Positions 35,839 through 47,397 of a stretch of DNA of 64,000 nt are shown here, one piece after another. The notes beneath the pieces are model-generated. The model searched no databases. It was given only the letters and a program-made list of their open reading frames with translations, and had not been told where the DNA came from. Both the position numbers and the translations under genes were made by a program. The DNA lies in the NCBI GenBank assembly GCA_034509495.1, contig JAVGWO010000026.1:2631909-2695908 (forward strand). The letters are read 5' to 3'. The DNA is from Acestrorhynchus altus. Its lineage: Eukaryota; Chordata; Actinopteri; Characiformes; Acestrorhynchidae. The number at the start of each line of letters is the position of its first letter. Position 1 is the stretch's first letter.

Positions 35839-36420
35839 CCTTTAGAAACATAGGCCAATGTGTATGATGTTGTCATACTTTGACATACTTTTATTCAACA
35901 AATTTTGAAAAATATTTATATGAGACAGTCACACATACCAGATATTATTTTCAGGGCATTCTAGGTTACTTTATATCTCAGAAATCCTGTTGAAAATGTA
36001 CCATCCAGAGAGAATTTTGATTCATTATTTATAATGATCCCTATCCACTTTTATTCTGAAATTTGAACACTGTTGGAACTCAAACAATTTTGTTCTTTTT
36101 GGGAAAAAAGAGAGCAAACAGCCCCTCCCTTCTTTTTTCCTGTATAACCCAATATCTGGATCAGTGACATCATTTGCCTTGCCCGTCTTGCTGATCGGTC
36201 AGAGTCTGCATGCAAGTCAAGCATATAAATATGGACAGTACAATGGAAAGCTCATTTGGCATTTAAACTGGGATTTAATCACTGATAATTCATCACACAA
36301 TGATGACACCATGGTAATGAGGCGGTAAGTCATGCAATTTGTTTTGATTTGTGTATCAAATATGTATCAGTTTCTTATGATTTGTGTGTGAAGTTCACTT
36401 AGATCCTGTAGCATGGAATA
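35839..36420 (+). mobile_element. TTAA-family MITE, copy 5
   Basis: A perfect TTAA (35835-35838) abuts CCTTTAGAAACATAGGCCAA. Internal blocks include 'gacagtcacacataccagat', 'cagcccctcccttc', TGACATCA at 36165-36172, 'gcatttaaactgggattta' and 'cacacaatgatgacaccatg'. The right terminal repeat is missing. Confidence 0.78.
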
Positions 36421-36424
36421 TGGC

Positions 36425-37020
36425 ATATAGACTCTAGCATGCTGGAGAACCACATTGATCCTTGTTTCCTTTGGCTACCATTAGTTTTAGAGCCACTTTA
36501 TTCTATTAAGTCCATTGCATTTAGCTCTGAATGTCTTTGACTAGTGCGTTGGGTGTTGGGTAAATGTTTGAGGTTCACAAGACACCACTTTCATGTACTA
36601 CACTCACATTATTAAACCATGCCATTTGCCAAGATAAATAGTTTTCAACTCCAAGGTCACTTTAAATAGATCTGGCATTGCTAGCCAGATGTAGACGAGC
36701 TGTATTCTTTACTCATGCGCTACGAAGGTTTCGTCTTGACCATAGAATGAAACAAGCTATTTTCTCATGAATAATTTGATGAGCTCTGATGAGCTTTGAT
36801 TGGTTGATTTATAGTGTGGCACTGCAATGGCTCACACAGAAGCCATTCAGTGTAGCAGTTTTAGCACTGAAACAAGAGCATTCATTTTTGCAATTATTGT
36901 TATTTTTTATAATGATTCAGCTAGCTGAAGTCACACTAATGTCAGCCACATAAGATTATCTTTTGATTTAGCACAAACACCCACTCACTTTCCAAGCTTT
37001 CACCTTTGCCTGATTTCTGC
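36425..37020. other. Non-coding, nothing recognised
   Basis: AT-rich, no assignable features. Confidence 0.4.
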
Positions 37021-37026
37021 CAAAAT

Positions 37027-37345
37027 CACCCATCCATCCATTTTCTGAACTGCTTATTTTTGAAAAAGGTCACGGGTGAGCCGGTGCCCAGCCGGCAACT
37101 CTGAGCGCAAGGGCGGGAAACAACCCTAGACAGGGCGCTAATACTGTTAGCGCTCATACATGCACACACTAAGGGCCACTTTAGAGTCACCAATTCACCT
37201 ACCATGCATGTCTTTGGGGGAAACCCACTCAAACACGGGGAGAACATGCAAACTCCACACAGAAACTCCCCAGGTCGCCCCACCCAGGGATCGAACCCAG
37301 GTCCTTCTTGCTGTGAGGCAACAGCGCTATCCACAAAGTATTCAG
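37027..37345 (-). repeat. RTE/SINE-type retroposon repeat (copy C)
   Basis: Starts with 'ccatccatccattttctgaa' and contains 'caccaattcacctaccatgc', 'catgcaaactccacacagaa', 'ccagggatcgaacccaggtc' and 'ttgctgtgaggcaacagcgc'. This is the well-known teleost repeat in the orientation opposite to the copies at 10690 and 17078. The frames of 72-118 codons over it are repeat artefacts. Confidence 0.8.
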
Positions 37346-37349
37346 ACAG

Positions 37350-37720
37350 CACATATGGTAAACAAAACCCCAAAAATAGCAACTCAATAGAAATTAGCTA
37401 CATACATTTTCTAATGACATAACTCTACTATACAGTTTTACTTACTTAACTAATAGTATTATAGTAGTTAGTCTGCACTGCTGTTTGAACTTGGAATCTT
37501 CACTCTTAATATTGCAGCTTTGTTTTAGTTCATCCTTCTGTGCTGATCTGAAATGCCAGAACAAAGCCAGAGCTTAGTTTCATCTATGTATCGCTTAGAT
37601 GAGGTTGCTACTGGTTGCCAGCTGTTTGCTGGGAGTGTCGCTAAGTGGGGAATGCAGAGCATGATCTCGGAGGAAGAAATACAGCTGTGAGCCAAAGCCA
37701 AAGAAGAATGTTTTCTCTCA
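37350..37720. other. Non-coding, nothing recognised
   Basis: No assignable feature. Short frames only. Confidence 0.4.
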
Positions 37721-37722
37721 CA

Positions 37723-38280
37723 CACACTGTTCTAGGATATCATCCCCGTTCACTCTGTTGTAGAATGCACTTCTCCATTCATACTGTACTGCTTTGTTCT
37801 TTCTCATATCATCATGTTTTTTCTTTTTTAGTGCTGTAGGATAGTCTTCTCCACTCACACTGTTCTGGAATACCATACTCATTCACACAGCTCTAGAAAG
37901 CTCTATTTCATTCATACTGTTTTACAACTTTCTCCATTGATAGAGGAGAATGAATCCCTATTCACACTGTTCTAGAATGCCCTTCCCTGGCCATACTGTT
38001 TCAGTAAAAACCACTGCATGCACAATGTCCTACAGATGAAACACGATCTACTTCTTTTTACAGTTATCTTTCTCATTTACATTGTTCTAGAATGCTCTTC
38101 TCTACTCAGGCTGATCTAGAATCCTTCCGTTATTCACGCTGTTCTACAATGTTCTCCATTACTTATGTTCTAGAATTCTTCTATCCTTTCATGCTGTTCT
38201 AAAATGCTCTTCCATTTTGACACTGTCCTACAGTAGAATGCATTTCCCTGTTCACACTGTTATATGCTTCTCTCAGTTCT
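37723..38280. repeat. Degenerate ~29-bp minisatellite, array 1
   Basis: The repeating unit is approximately 'cattcacactgttctagaa' plus 'tgctcttctc'. The cores start at 37730, 37758, 37970, 38085, 38114, 38142, 38168, 38197 and 38226, mostly 28-29 bases apart. The core TTCTAGAA is palindromic. A second array lies at 42050. Confidence 0.85.
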
Positions 38281-38284
38281 GAAT

Positions 38285-39300
38285 TAAAGTTAGTAAAGCT
38301 CTGTGCTGTTCATGGAAGAATCCTTGATTAGGTTATTTAAAAAACAATCCTCCCATGAATGAACTAATGCTACATGTGAAACATCTGAACATTACTAGTG
38401 AATTGAGGCAAATTAAACTGCCCTAAAAATCATGATAGAATTCCACTTTATGATTTGGACAATCAAAAGACAATAGCTGACATATTCCCTAAAGTGCCCT
38501 AAAGCGAAAATAAAGATCCGTTTTGGCCACAGACAACGTTTTACAGCAGGGTCATAATTTTTCAGACTGTTAAAAAAAAATTCTATGATGTTCATATCTA
38601 TTTAAACTGTTGTTGAATGTTTAGAGCCCTGTTCCCGTTTAGATGTCATTTTTTGTATTTCATCACAGTCTGATGAAAAACAGATATCTCCAAAATGGCA
38701 CCTTTACAGGAGAAGGCAAAATCTTAAAACTGAATGGAAGTGAATGTGAAATACGAATAATACACAGTAATTGTAGAGCATTTCTATTTGTCTATTCATC
38801 CAGAAATATTGACATAATGTACAGAGCAGTTAAAGGGTTCAAACCTAGGAGAAAACTAAAAATGGAAATACTTGTTTTTCATTGGACAGCAGCGAGTTGT
38901 TAGTTCTCCTATCTATAATACCCATGTCTACAGTCTGGATTCAGTTTGTTCTGGATATTAAAGTTGGGTCATAACTTAATTATCCAAACTAATATACTCT
39001 AAATAAGGTCTTGGTATCAATGCATTGCTTTTGACCTCACATTTAATTATTAGCCTCCATTACCCAAAACGATTTGTCACCCTTCAAAAGGAAGTTACCC
39101 TGTGAAATATGCCCAGTTGGGTAAAGTTGTGGGTGAATGCCAGGTTTTAAGCTACAGGTCTGGATGAATAGCTTTTGTAATGTGGCAGACTTTAATGAAA
39201 GATGGAAAGTGAGTGGCAGGGCTGAAATAACATTAGCACTAGCACAATAGTAGCTCTTTACACTATATATTAAAGGTTAGTGGTCAGACTCTAATTGGTT
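38285..39300. other. Non-coding, nothing recognised
   Basis: The 86-codon frame at 38643-38903 has no domain that I know, and nothing around it suggests splicing or a promoter. Its codon content is AT-driven. Confidence 0.4.
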
Positions 39301-39304
39301 GCCA

Positions 39305-39520
39305 ACCTGAATAGTGCACAAGGACACAAGGCCTCAGGACGGCTGTGGAATAGAAAAGAAAGATCTAAATGTAGGGAGGCTTTGATTGAATTTCCTTATC
39401 AGGTCCCTGATCTCTACTTTGAGATTATCCTTTTGTTTAGCAGAAGCGACTTATCCCCACCAGCTCATTTTTAAACTGCATTAGGTGCCGGGGAGGAAGA
39501 CAGGGCTACAGGGAATGGAG
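39305..39520. other. Possible conserved non-coding block
   Basis: A complex, repeat-free patch with 'aggctttgattgaatttcct', 'gagattatccttttgtttag' and 'gcattaggtgccggggagga'. It includes a TCTTTGAT-like (TCF/LEF-type) match on one strand. Inference only. Confidence 0.2.
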
Positions 39521-39524
39521 GTAA

Positions 39525-40580
39525 GCTCGTTTACCGTACATTCTGCTTGTGATGTTTCTATCTGTTTCACTTTTCTTTTCCCTCGGTAGTTAACAAATTT
39601 CCTGCTTGCACTTTCTTCTTTATCTGTCTCTCTTTCTCTCTCTTACTCTCTCTCACTTTCCTTTATTCAACTGATTTTGTTGCCCTGAAGTGACTCATTC
39701 TATCCTTCTGTAAATCCGAATGACTGCCTGCTCTTTAGGCATGTTAGTTTGGATAAAGCTTTTTGGGCACGACTGCATCAAGTACAACACAATTGAAGTA
39801 TAACAATTAATACAATAAAAATACACTAAAGAAAACAGACCAAGTTATTATTTTAACCCTTTCACATTATGATCTTACCAATGGGATTTACCATTACTGG
39901 TCCCTTGTTGGTATGGTCCCACCTGCGAAGTTGGAATGATCAGCATGGAACATTCAGCTTTGAACATGTGACACAACAATCAGCTATAAATCAGCTAGTG
40001 TATCTAAGCTATCTTAGCAAGCTGTGGGTCCATAAACACAACATACACAGCAACATTGATACTCTATGTTAATTGGCATAAATGTTTTAGTCATACTGGC
40101 CAGGCAAAGCTGCCTTCACTGTTTAATCTCCATTAGTCTTAAGGGAGCATTTCTAAAATACACTCCTGTGATTTCTTTTAGGGTAAGGTAGGACTATGTC
40201 ATCAACCAAGCCAAAAAGTTCCCCATTTGGCATTTTTGATCTATAACTAATAAAGTATAATATAATCCATTATTAATATATAACCTCACTAATGCACTGA
40301 TGGCCAAATGCCATCAAATATTTATACCAATGTTCCAAACTCTAGTGTGAGGCCTTTGCAGAAGAGAAGTAACTGTTACTGTAGAAAAGTATAAACACGC
40401 TCTTTGTTGTTACAATAGATTTCAAAATCAGCTCTGTAGGAGCAGGTGTCTGACCATTCAGACATATAGTGTAAATGTAAGGGTCAGTCGGGTGAGTGCT
40501 AACATAAAAATGTGTCTGGGGCCTTCAACTCAGTCCTTTTCAACATCACTTCTTAGACACAAATTACTTGCAAACAATCT
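39525..40580. other. Non-coding, nothing recognised
   Basis: A short CT-rich patch near 39620-39655. Otherwise AT-rich without assignable features. Confidence 0.4.
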
Positions 40581-40584
40581 TCAT

Positions 40585-40770
40585 CTCCGTCTCTTGGAAC
40601 GGCCTCGGTCTGAATCATTTTAATCAGTTTGTCACTTAGTAGTATATCGACTGCCTCCGCGAGCTAACTGCCGCACGGCTTCCCAGCATGCTTTGCAGAT
40701 GTAGGCCTGATAATTAGGCCCGGGCCAGGCGGGTCGATAACGTCAGCGGGAAATAGGGTGGACAACAGAT
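40585..40770. other. CpG-retaining block, possible conserved element
   Basis: An unusual local rise in GC and CpG ('gcctccgcgagctaactgcc', 'ataattaggcccgggccagg', 'gataacgtcagcgggaaa'), with a homeodomain-type TAATTA core near 40711. No frame, no repeat match. Confidence 0.3.
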
Positions 40771-40822
40771 CACACCCCAGGGTGAAAGTGGTAGTGTGGG
40801 AAGTGGAAGGGTGGGGGCTGAG

Positions 40823-40890
40823 GAGAGAGAGAGAGACATAGAGAGAGAGACAGACAGAGAAAGACAGACAGAGAGAGAGAGAGAGAGAAG
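40823..40890. repeat. GA-rich imperfect microsatellite
   Basis: (GA)n with GACA interruptions. It produces Ser-Leu frames on the minus strand that are not genes. Confidence 0.9.
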
Positions 40891-41069
40891 AGTGAGAGAG
40901 CAGTTGGGTAAAGAGGAGAAAGCAGCAGGCTGCGCAGCCTGAGTGATTTGTTCAGATCCACTGGCAGACACTAAGGACAAGCAGCGCAGGGAGGAGAGGG
41001 ACAGCATACAGAGACACTGCAGAGAAGCACACACACCTCACATCCTTCAAACACCTCCCTCTCCCATAA

Positions 41070-41121
41070 ACACACACACTGACATATACACACACACACA
41101 CACACATACATACACATACAC
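41070..41121. repeat. Imperfect (CA)n microsatellite
   Basis: CA units with TACA interruptions. Confidence 0.9.
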
Positions 41122-41498
41122 TGACTCGTTTTGCTTCCAGTTTGCCAGATATATGTGGTTGTTGTTAATGTTCTCCTGCAGTGCAAAAGGCCTTGTGTTC
41201 CTTCTGTTTTGTGTAATTAGGAAGCAATCCTATGTAATGAGGAATGTACATTATCGTTAGAGATGAAGTCAGGCCCCTCTGTGATTTCTTGTACATCCAT
41301 AAAAAACTGAAAACAAAAGTTTATGTGTTCCTTCATAGCTGTATTACAGACTTAAGCCCCTAAACCTCCCTTGGGCCATTATTCAATCATTTGTTTTAAA
41401 TTCTTACAGCCTATAGTATGTTATTTAGTAATTACACAAAACAAAACAAAACAGATAAGTTACATGACTGAGAAACAGAAGTTGGTTCTTTTAATTAA

Positions 41499-41988
41499 CT
41501 CTTAGAACCAGAGATCGGCAGTTACATGTTGTTTTCTAGACTTTATTTCTCAGAATCAGCGTAACCTACAGACAGGATACACATATCATAACATAACCTA
41601 CAAGACAGCTAAAACTGACTTGTTTCCAACCAAATCCTACTTTTTCAGTGCATTTTTCTTGCTCTGTCCTCATGTACATGCTCAACCTGCATACTGACTC
41701 CAACCGATTAGTAAATGGGGGAGGAGCTAATGATGTCACTCAGATTCTGGCTTATTGAACAAAAATGAAAACGAAGGGGATGTTTTCTCAGGCTTTTTTT
41801 TTTACAGTGTTACAATTACAATTAACTTTACATTTTATATCTTTGTTAATTTGAGTATCCTTACATCTCTTGAAAATAGCAATATCTACATGTTCATGTG
41901 TAGTATATGTGACTGTCTCCTGTAAATACTTTTCTAATTTTTTTGCCAAATGAGAAAAATCCACAAAATTGGTCAAGAGGTCTAAAGG
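41499..41988 (-). mobile_element. TTAA-family MITE, copy 6
   Basis: Reverse orientation. A perfect TTAA (41495-41498) precedes CTCTTAGAACC, the family's right terminus read inwards. The other end is 'ggtcaagaggtctaaagg' followed by TAAA. The CRE-like site (TGATGTCA on the plus strand at 41731-41738) and the 'catgtacatgctcaacctgc' block are present. Both termini survive, so this copy best defines the inverted ends (CCTTTAGA versus CTCTTAGAACC). Confidence 0.8.
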
Positions 41989-42049
41989 TAAAGATGCAGT
42001 AAGAATGATTCAGTGCCTTTTCTTTCTTGTCCTGTTCAGGATTGCCCTT

Positions 42050-42245
42050 CACCATTTACAGTGTTCTAGAAAGTTCTTCACCATTCACATGGTTCTAGAA
42101 TGTTAGTCTATATTCATAGTGTTCTACAATGTTCTTCACCATTCACTGTCTAGAAGGTTCTCACAGTCTCCTGTTGTACAATGCTCTAGTATATTTACCA
42201 TTGACACTGTTCTAGAATGCTCTTACCCATTCATAGCATTTCTCA
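42050..42245. repeat. Degenerate ~29-bp minisatellite, array 2
   Basis: Same unit as the array at 37723: cores TTCTAGAA or close variants at 42064, 42093, 42122, about 42148 and 42210, spaced 26-29 bases. Confidence 0.85.
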
Positions 42246-42249
42246 GAAA

Positions 42250-42535
42250 TGGATTAGGTTGAACATCCAAGCTTTCAATGATCTAGTATTTATTATGACA
42301 TTCAGGTACACCAGGAACTGCCAACTGGTTCTTCAAATTCTTAGAATATGAGTTAACTTTGTACCCATATAAAAAAATAAAAAAAAACACATGTAACAAG
42401 CACAAATTATTGCTTCCAATTTGAATGAAAAGTTCAAATCTAAGTGCAGTGAGATTCTTTGAGCAGACGTCTTTGCAGAGATTGCAAGACAGAGGGAGAG
42501 GCAGACAGACAGAGACAAAAGATGAATAACTACTA
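42250..42535. other. Non-coding, nothing recognised
   Basis: Short frames only. Confidence 0.35.
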
Positions 42536-42539
42536 ATCA

Positions 42540-43330
42540 TCCCATTGGGCTGCAGTGTGAAAATCCCTTATTGAGGAGGCAGCCTTTCCTCCATGGTGTT
42601 CCTCAAAAACCTAATCCCGAGATCGATCCCCACGATTGCCTTAATCCAGACGAATCGGCTGCGACAGCACCACCATACAAAGGATTTTGCCCGTAAGGCG
42701 TGTAACTCCGGAAAATCTATGCCGTCACAAATCTTTTCATGTGTCTCTGATATTAGTCAAGCAACTTGGCTTCTGAGCCGGCATTCTGTGTTTTGTGCTG
42801 AATCCAAAACGTGGCGATGAAAGCATATCTTTTTTGGAGTCCAGTGTCAAGGATGACAGTATAATTAGCCTTGCTCTGTGTCAAATATTAACAAATTTCA
42901 GGGATCTTAACCATTAATGGAATTAAAATAACACACCCATCAGAGTGACAGAGATAATTTTCTACACAATTTCCCCAAATGTTAGAGTGATGTGAAGCTT
43001 ACAACACTGAATGTAAAATGATGCATTTGCCAAAATTAAATAATCCCCAGAATTAATTGACGGAAAATGTTTTTGTGTAAACCTTCTGTAAAATGTCTGC
43101 AGAGAGAATAAGCATCTGATCAAGGGTTCTATCCTGTTTCTCAGTCTGCATATTAATTGATGTGACCTGCTCTCGAGGGCACTGCCACGATTGCTGTGAC
43201 TCTGATTAAACAAACAGAACTCACAGATTGCTTTATACTTCTCAACCGTGAGCTTTGCTACCTGTCTGGAAGTTTTGACATGTTTTGGTTGAAGCATGCA
43301 GAAGTTCCCCAGCTGTAGTTTGAGCTTTAA
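42540..43330. other. Possible conserved non-coding cluster
   Basis: Two complex, repeat-free blocks, 42540-42830 (CpG-retaining; 'aacctaatcccgagatcgat' includes a TAATCC-type homeodomain match) and 43040-43330, are separated by AT-rich DNA. The 125-codon minus-strand frame at 42962-43339 has no recognisable domain. I regard it as chance, though it is the longest frame in a non-repetitive part of this region. Confidence 0.25.
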
Positions 43331-43334
43331 AAAA

Positions 43335-44465
43335 CACATTCTTAACTGAACTGCAATTTAATATTATAGCCTCTCTGGAAATCTTCAGCACATGATGCAG
43401 ATGGTCCCTTTCTATTTATGAAACATGCATCTTTACAAATAGTAATGACTCTGATTATGGATTCCACAGCATGTCAGACATATCATTATCTTCCCATAAT
43501 TCCATGTTTTCTTGTTGAAGACAGCCAGTCTTATAATTAACTCTGATAACAATAGCCACAATGTGAGTGTTTTTTTATATATATATAATGAACATGATGC
43601 ATAATAAGCAAGGCTACATTTGTTAGACCATGTACTATTTGTATTGTACATTTTTATGGGGGTTCTTTAAATATTGATTACCATATATGAAGCTGATTGA
43701 CAAATGCACAGTAAATCAATGTGATTCACTCTTAAAAATAAAGGTGCCAAGAATCTTCTTTGAGGCCCTGGTGTACAAACTCTACTTTTAGTTCCCTAAA
43801 GAACATTCCAGTAGCTGTTTACTGAAAGGATATTTAGATGAAAGATGTGTGAGCCTTTTGAGGACCACTCCATAATGTTAAGGTTCTAGAACACAGAGAG
43901 AGAAGCGAGGCAGCTGAGAAGGCTTCAAGTGTCTGTGTAGAGAGGGTTGGGGGAGATGTGGAGATTAGTAGCATTAATATGGGTAAGTTGAGTGGCTGAA
44001 CAGATGAATCTAATGGAGGAAGCTTTAACCTTGGATTAGATGGTGGAAGGATTCTGCTGGTGAGGCAGGAAAATTGGAGGTTCATCACGCTCATACACAT
44101 ATTTACAAAAATACTCTGAAAACAATTATCTTTCTAACTTATTTTTAAGTGTGCTGTCTAATAGATGGTACATAATTTAGCACTGATGAATATGTAATAA
44201 AAATAACAAACACGTTGTTTGGATGGCTGTTTTTTGCAAACTGTGTCAAATGAAAGTGATAGTAGAAGAAAACGTGTTCTTCCAGCTCTGAGGATTTCTC
44301 ATAGGAAGGATTTATAGGGAATCAGGTGTTACTGTACCTCCTGATCCATCTGTCTTCTTTGGCACTGGCCACTGCCCTTTATTGTCCTCCTAAAGACAGT
44401 GTTGCAGTATCTCCCATAGTGATTAAGTTGAGGAGGCTGCTTCTAGCTTAGTGCTAAAGGCCTTT
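43335..44465. other. Non-coding, nothing recognised
   Basis: The 43840-44100 part is less AT-rich and carries an 88-codon minus-strand frame without a domain. Confidence 0.35.
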
Positions 44466-44469
44466 CTCT

Positions 44470-44770
44470 CCCTATACGCCATAACAGATGGTCTTAAAGC
44501 CAGCTTTCCACTGACACATAAAGGCCCGTTTCAGCAGTGCTGGGGAAACTTGATTTTTAATGAGTAGCGCAAAAATAATGCCACCCGTGTAAGTTAGTGT
44601 AAACGTCCCATGGCTCCCTGGCAGCAAATGGCAAAATCGGAGCAGAACAAACTTCATTACCGGTCGTCTCACAGTGGTAAGGAAACAAATGAGGTGTCCG
44701 CTCCCAAAATGTCAAGAAAACCAATTATAAAACATGAATCGTCATTGCTATTGGGGAAATGTGTTGAAAA
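44470..44770. other. Possible conserved non-coding block
   Basis: A complex repeat-free block including 'aggcccgtttcagcagtgct' and 'aaacttcattaccggtcgtc'. Weakly supported. Confidence 0.2.
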
Positions 44771-45049
44771 TAACAAGATAGATAGATGGTAAGAATAGAG
44801 CAGCTTTCTTTTGATTAAAAAGAGTGATCATATGATCACAGCTTGCCACAGAAAATCATCTCATAGCATATATTTTACACCTCTCAAGAGATGTGAAATG
44901 CCTCTAAATGCAGTTTCATTTTCATGTTTCATTCTGTCAAAAAATAGCTGCACCCAGAAGAAAGTGTTGGAAGAAATATGTTTCCATGAACAATAAATAA
45001 ATAAACGTCACTTCTAGCTGGAGCCATGTGAGACAGCTGCCTCTCCTCT

Positions 45050-45051
<2 letters not shown>

Positions 45052-45087
<36 letters not shown>
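45052..45087. repeat. Homopolymer T-run
   Basis: A run of about 36 T residues. On the minus strand it gives a poly-Lys frame that is not a gene. Confidence 0.97.
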
Positions 45088-45089
<2 letters not shown>

Positions 45090-45090
<1 letters not shown>

Positions 45091-45404
45091 TTTAAACCTC
45101 TTTTCTTCACTTTTTCCACGTTTTAGCTCTTCTTGACATAGTGTGTCCCATGGATATTTTAAACTTCTTTAAGACGAGAGAAGAGCCATTGGCTCTGAAA
45201 ATGATGGGATGAGCTGGGATACGACGACATATCCCGGCTGAGGAGGAGATCCATAGGCTATATGGACGGGGCTAAACTAAAGGCTAAACTAGCAGACAGC
45301 ACTGCAAGCCATGCATTCCTTGTACCATCAGGGAGAAAGTGAATGTTTTTTTTTTATCCGTGAGAGCATCTTGTTTATATTTACAGAGACATAGCTATCC
45401 CAGC
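45090..45404. other. Non-coding, nothing recognised
   Basis: A patch at 45165-45260 retains CpGs ('gggatacgacgacatatccc', itself an imperfect palindrome). No frame or family. Confidence 0.35.
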
Positions 45405-45760
45405 TTGTACTGGATCCTATTGTATAAGTACCTTGGTCTGTGTCTGAACAGCAAGCTGGACAGGACTTGTAACACTGACCATCTGTACAGGAAGGGACAG
45501 CGCAGGCTGTTCTGAGGAGGCTGTTGTCCTTTAATATCTACAAGAAACTCCTGCAGATGGATGTTTTATAAGTCCGGGTCACCAGTGTTCTGTTTTACAC
45601 TGTGGTGTGCTGGGGGACAGCATATCCAAAAAGGTGATTAGGCAGGGTGGCTCTGTGGTCAGTATGAAGTTGGACTCTCTGGTGACGGTGGTGGAGAAGA
45701 GACTATGAGCAAACTGCTGGATGTGGGAAGGAGCAGTAACCAGTATCCTGACCACAACAA
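45405..45760 (+). pseudogene. Non-LTR reverse-transcriptase C-terminal fragment (second family)
   Basis: Across two frames it reads YLGLCLNSKLDRTCNTDHLY, RKGQRRLF, LRRLLSFNIYKKLLQMDVL and VTSVLFYTVVCWGTAYPKR. The 'Y-L-G-x-x-L-x-x-x-L-x-W', 'R-L-x-x-L-R-R-L' and 'S-V-L-x-Y-x-x-x-x-W' patterns are the distal reverse-transcriptase region of a non-LTR element. Stops and a frameshift near 45516 make it dead. Not the same family as 27032 and 61930. Confidence 0.75.
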
Positions 45761-45764
45761 CACA

Positions 45765-46120
45765 AACTGAACTATGTGCAATAATAGTTAAACAAAGTGC
45801 AATAATACCTCTCCTGCTGGACTTTTCATATATTCTTTATTATGTAAGGGTTTAAATCATCAGAACAAGGATGAAGGAGCTTATTTATCTACAAAAATGT
45901 CCAGGCTGTGGTGTTTTCTGCAGTTCTTTATAGATTGGCCCTTACCTTAAACTTGACACCCAGATAACAAAGTAAAGTTCTTAATATGAGAAGAACAGAG
46001 TAATTGAAAAATGAAAACACAAAGACAAAGAGAAAGAGGGCAGCCATCATACATTTCATTTACATAATTTCTCAGATACTGTTATCAATAATGACATAAG
46101 GTTTGCATAATGCTGTAGTG
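45765..46120. other. Non-coding, nothing recognised
   Basis: No assignable feature. Confidence 0.4.
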
Positions 46121-46124
46121 TTAG

Positions 46125-46235
46125 TATTCCTCAAGAGCTCTTTGAGACAAGTGTGCTTGTCTAGGCAGGGGTTCAAACCCCAGTGTGCTGCATGGATGGC
46201 AGCAGTTACCCACTACACTACATCAACACATAGAA
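46125..46235 (+). repeat. Dispersed SINE-like repeat fragment (copy 2)
   Basis: It includes 'gcaggggttcaaaccccagt', which resembles a tRNA B-box/T-loop, then 'ggcagcagttacccactaca' and 'ctacatcaacacatag'. Related to copies at 1535 and 46710. Confidence 0.5.
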
Positions 46236-46709
46236 GGAAAGTTAAAGAACACAGCAGAAATGCTGAACTTCAGCTCAGTGAGAAGGAACAAAAAAAGGTT
46301 ATGATATTGATGTGAAGGATGCAGAAATGGTGGACATGTTTGCCTGCTTGTAAAAATGATCATCAACAAGGGATCCACCATTCCATTTCAGAAAATGTGA
46401 TAGACTGGTTCTGGGCAGGACAAGAATGAAGAAGCTTGAAGCGGTCTTGAAAAGTAGTGAGTCGCCTCTACAAGCAGGCTGTGGTCTTTTATTTATTTTT
46501 TCTTTATTCTTTTCTGTAATCCTTGTCCAAATTGTAAATCACATCTCACTCAAAACCCAGACTGAAAAACAAACGGAAGGTGTTATTTTGGGCTTAGTGT
46601 AAGAAAAAAAAAACGAATAGAAAAACCTGAAAAACACAAGAGTATTTTGAAACCAAGTGGAAGAAGAAGATGGTGTTCAGCAACAAGATGGGTGGATACA
46701 ATCATTTAA

Positions 46710-46860
46710 ATTTGTAGCATTTGACAAATGCACTAATCCACAATAGTGTAAAATGTCGGTGTCCTGCCCAAGGTTTCATATTCTACCTAGACAGGAGATC
46801 AAAGCCCATGCATGGAGGGTGGTATCACCCAATATATTACTATATATCAACCTTTATGAC
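46710..46860 (+). repeat. Dispersed SINE-like repeat fragment (copy 3)
   Basis: It shares 'gtagcatttgacaaatgcac', 'ctagacaggagatcaaagcc' and a decayed 'cccaatatattactatatat' end with copies 1 and 2. Confidence 0.4.
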
Positions 46861-46864
46861 AAAA

Positions 46865-47395
46865 GTTAAGGAAGTGAGAAGGGACTATGAAAATGTGTTC
46901 TGTGTGAAGAAACACTACAGACTCCTCATACACAAAACTCCTCTTAAGAGCAGTAATGTTCCACATTCCTCATGACATATATGTGTATATGTTCTATGAC
47001 CTTGTGATTCACAAAGAGTTCTGGTCCACAGGTGTTGCCAAATACACATAATTCAGAATTCAGTTATGCTTTATGAAGCTTAGAAAAATGACAGAAATGA
47101 ATGAATGGAAATTCACATAAACATTTAATAATATGATTTTCACATTCTATTATGATTAGGGTTAGGGTTAGTGTAAAGGCTCAGTTTAGGTGGAGGTATA
47201 CGTTCAGTTAATTCAATTACAATAGTTGCTTTATGACATTCTCTTTTTAATTCACGTGCTTGTCTGGATTGCATCACAAGGGTGAAATACAATTAAATTT
47301 GCCACTGACTGGGAAGACAGTAAAGTGATTGAACAGATTTGCCTGCTTTTGTCATCATGTTTTCCAACAATGGACCAGCAGCCAAGAAATGTGGC
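46865..47395. other. Non-coding, with a short telomere-like patch
   Basis: TTAGGGTTAGGGTTAG lies at 47156-47171, about two and a half telomeric units. This is too short to call an interstitial telomere. Nothing else is recognised. Confidence 0.4.
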
Positions 47396-47397
47396 AC

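Noticed and set aside
37026..37382. 118-codon minus-strand frame
   Set aside because: It coincides with a widespread RTE/SINE-type repeat. The frame is incidental.
42962..43339. 125-codon open frame, minus strand
   Set aside because: No recognisable domain or conserved motif. It lies across a block that looks regulatory rather than coding.
47156..47171. Telomeric repeat TTAGGG
   Set aside because: Only about two and a half units, which can arise by chance in TA/G-rich fish DNA. Not evidence of an interstitial telomere.
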